From: Bradyrhizobium nanningense | GTDB taxonomy: Bacteria > Pseudomonadota > Alphaproteobacteria > Rhizobiales > Xanthobacteraceae | Assembly: GCF_004114535.1 (NCBI RefSeq) | Contig: NZ_LBJC01000014.1 | Span: 248,001 to 312,000, forward strand | DNA: 64,000 nt | Direction of reading: 5' to 3' | In this document: positions 63,665 to 64,000 of the stretch, one piece after another | How positions within the stretch are numbered: position 1 is the first letter of the stretch | Layout: the number at the start of each line of letters is the position of its first letter | Notes under the pieces: model-generated | The model's database searches: none | Seen by the model: only the letters and a program-made list of their open reading frames with translations | Told to the model about the DNA's origin: nothing | Made by a program: the position numbers and the translations under genes

Positions 63665-64000
63665 ATGAAGAGGTTTTTGGTTGCGGCGGCGTTCCTGGGT
63701 GCCATGAGCTTGCCGGTGATGGCGATCGAGCTGCCCGCGGAGATCGCCAAGCGCGGCAGCATCAAGGTGGCGCTGGTGCCGAACTATCCGCCGATGGAGT
63801 TCCGCGATCCCGCCACCAACGCGCTCTCCGGCTTCGATGTCGAGTTCGGTGAGGCGATCGGCCGCAAGCTCGGCGTCAAGATCGAATGGCAGGAGACGAG
63901 TTTCGCCGAGTTCATGCCGTCGATCGCGACGAGGCGGGCGGATGCGATCCTGTCGGGCTTCACCGACTATGCGAGCCGGCATGAGACCGCGACCTTCGTC
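63665..64000 (+). CDS. second amino acid ABC substrate-binding protein (cut by window end)
   Basis: The frame is open from an ATG at 63665 to the last base. The product starts MKRFLVAAAFLGAMSLPVMA, a signal peptide, then ELPAEIAKRGSIKVALVPNY and PPMEFRDPATNALSGFDVEF, clearly related to the binding protein at 61210-62037. Two paralogous binding proteins for one permease suggest broader or split ligand range. The remainder lies beyond the window. Confidence 0.9.
   Translation, partial: MKRFLVAAAFLGAMSLPVMAIELPAEIAKRGSIKVALVPNYPPMEFRDPATNALSGFDVEFGEAIGRKLGVKIEWQETSFAEFMPSIATRRADAILSGFTDYASRHETATFV

Overview
This 64 kb window is GC-rich, densely coded chromosomal DNA. Gene content and order suggest a Bradyrhizobium-type alphaproteobacterium (Nitrobacteraceae): rcdA-like, DUF1192, DUF4164-zapA-6S RNA-ygfA, tkt-gap-pgk-fba, ruvCAB, and many families of palindromic intergenic repeats. 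The genus is an inference from these features, not a proven assignment. I found no tRNA, rRNA, CRISPR array, transposase, integrase or prophage.

Layout. 1-4750: a TauE/SafE permease cut by the window edge, a type II toxin-antitoxin pair whose ParE-like toxin has an in-frame stop, a polysaccharide flippase, a periplasmic DsbD-alpha-like protein and YqgE. 4980-8215: a TfdA-type dioxygenase, two divergent short-chain dehydrogenases flanked by direct copies of one repeat, and a CsbD/YqjD-like stress protein. 8380-16334: an SGNH/DUF459 protein lacking two catalytic residues, an animal-type heme peroxidase, an MltB-like lytic transglycosylase, galU and a diguanylate cyclase. 16488-22777: a membrane EAL protein with a decayed GGDEF site, a quinone oxidoreductase, DUF1192, a candidate small RNA, rcdA and rpmE. 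22975-33733: an ABC exporter, a MotA-like/OmpA-like membrane pair, a methyltransferase and an RND efflux pair.

33875-46569 is the metabolic core. On the minus strand tkt, gap, pgk, a class II aldolase, a class I aldolase, a ThiE-like gene, a Sel1-repeat gene and suhB follow one another. Divergent from tkt are DUF4164, zapA, a probable 6S RNA, 5-formyl-THF cyclo-ligase and a YmdB-type phosphoesterase. 46963-52774 holds a TPR protein, a Cys-rich secreted protein and two related soluble chemotaxis transducers, one with a PilZ domain. 52993-57718 holds yebC, ruvCAB, a phosphoesterase and ybgC. 57797-64000 holds a DUF1348 protein, a glutamine amidotransferase, a LysR regulator, an N-carbamoyl-D-amino acid hydrolase and a polar amino acid ABC transporter with two binding proteins; its ATPase gene is frameshifted just before the Walker A motif.

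Most of the window is ordinary core genome, and I did not find a clear new multi-gene system. The best leads are the broken ParE toxin beside an intact antitoxin, the frameshifted ABC ATPase, the probable pseudo-SGNH protein, the cytoplasmic-type heme peroxidase, the terminator-ended candidate RNA before rcdA, the PilZ-containing soluble transducer, and the dense mosaic of palindromic repeats placed against stop and start codons.
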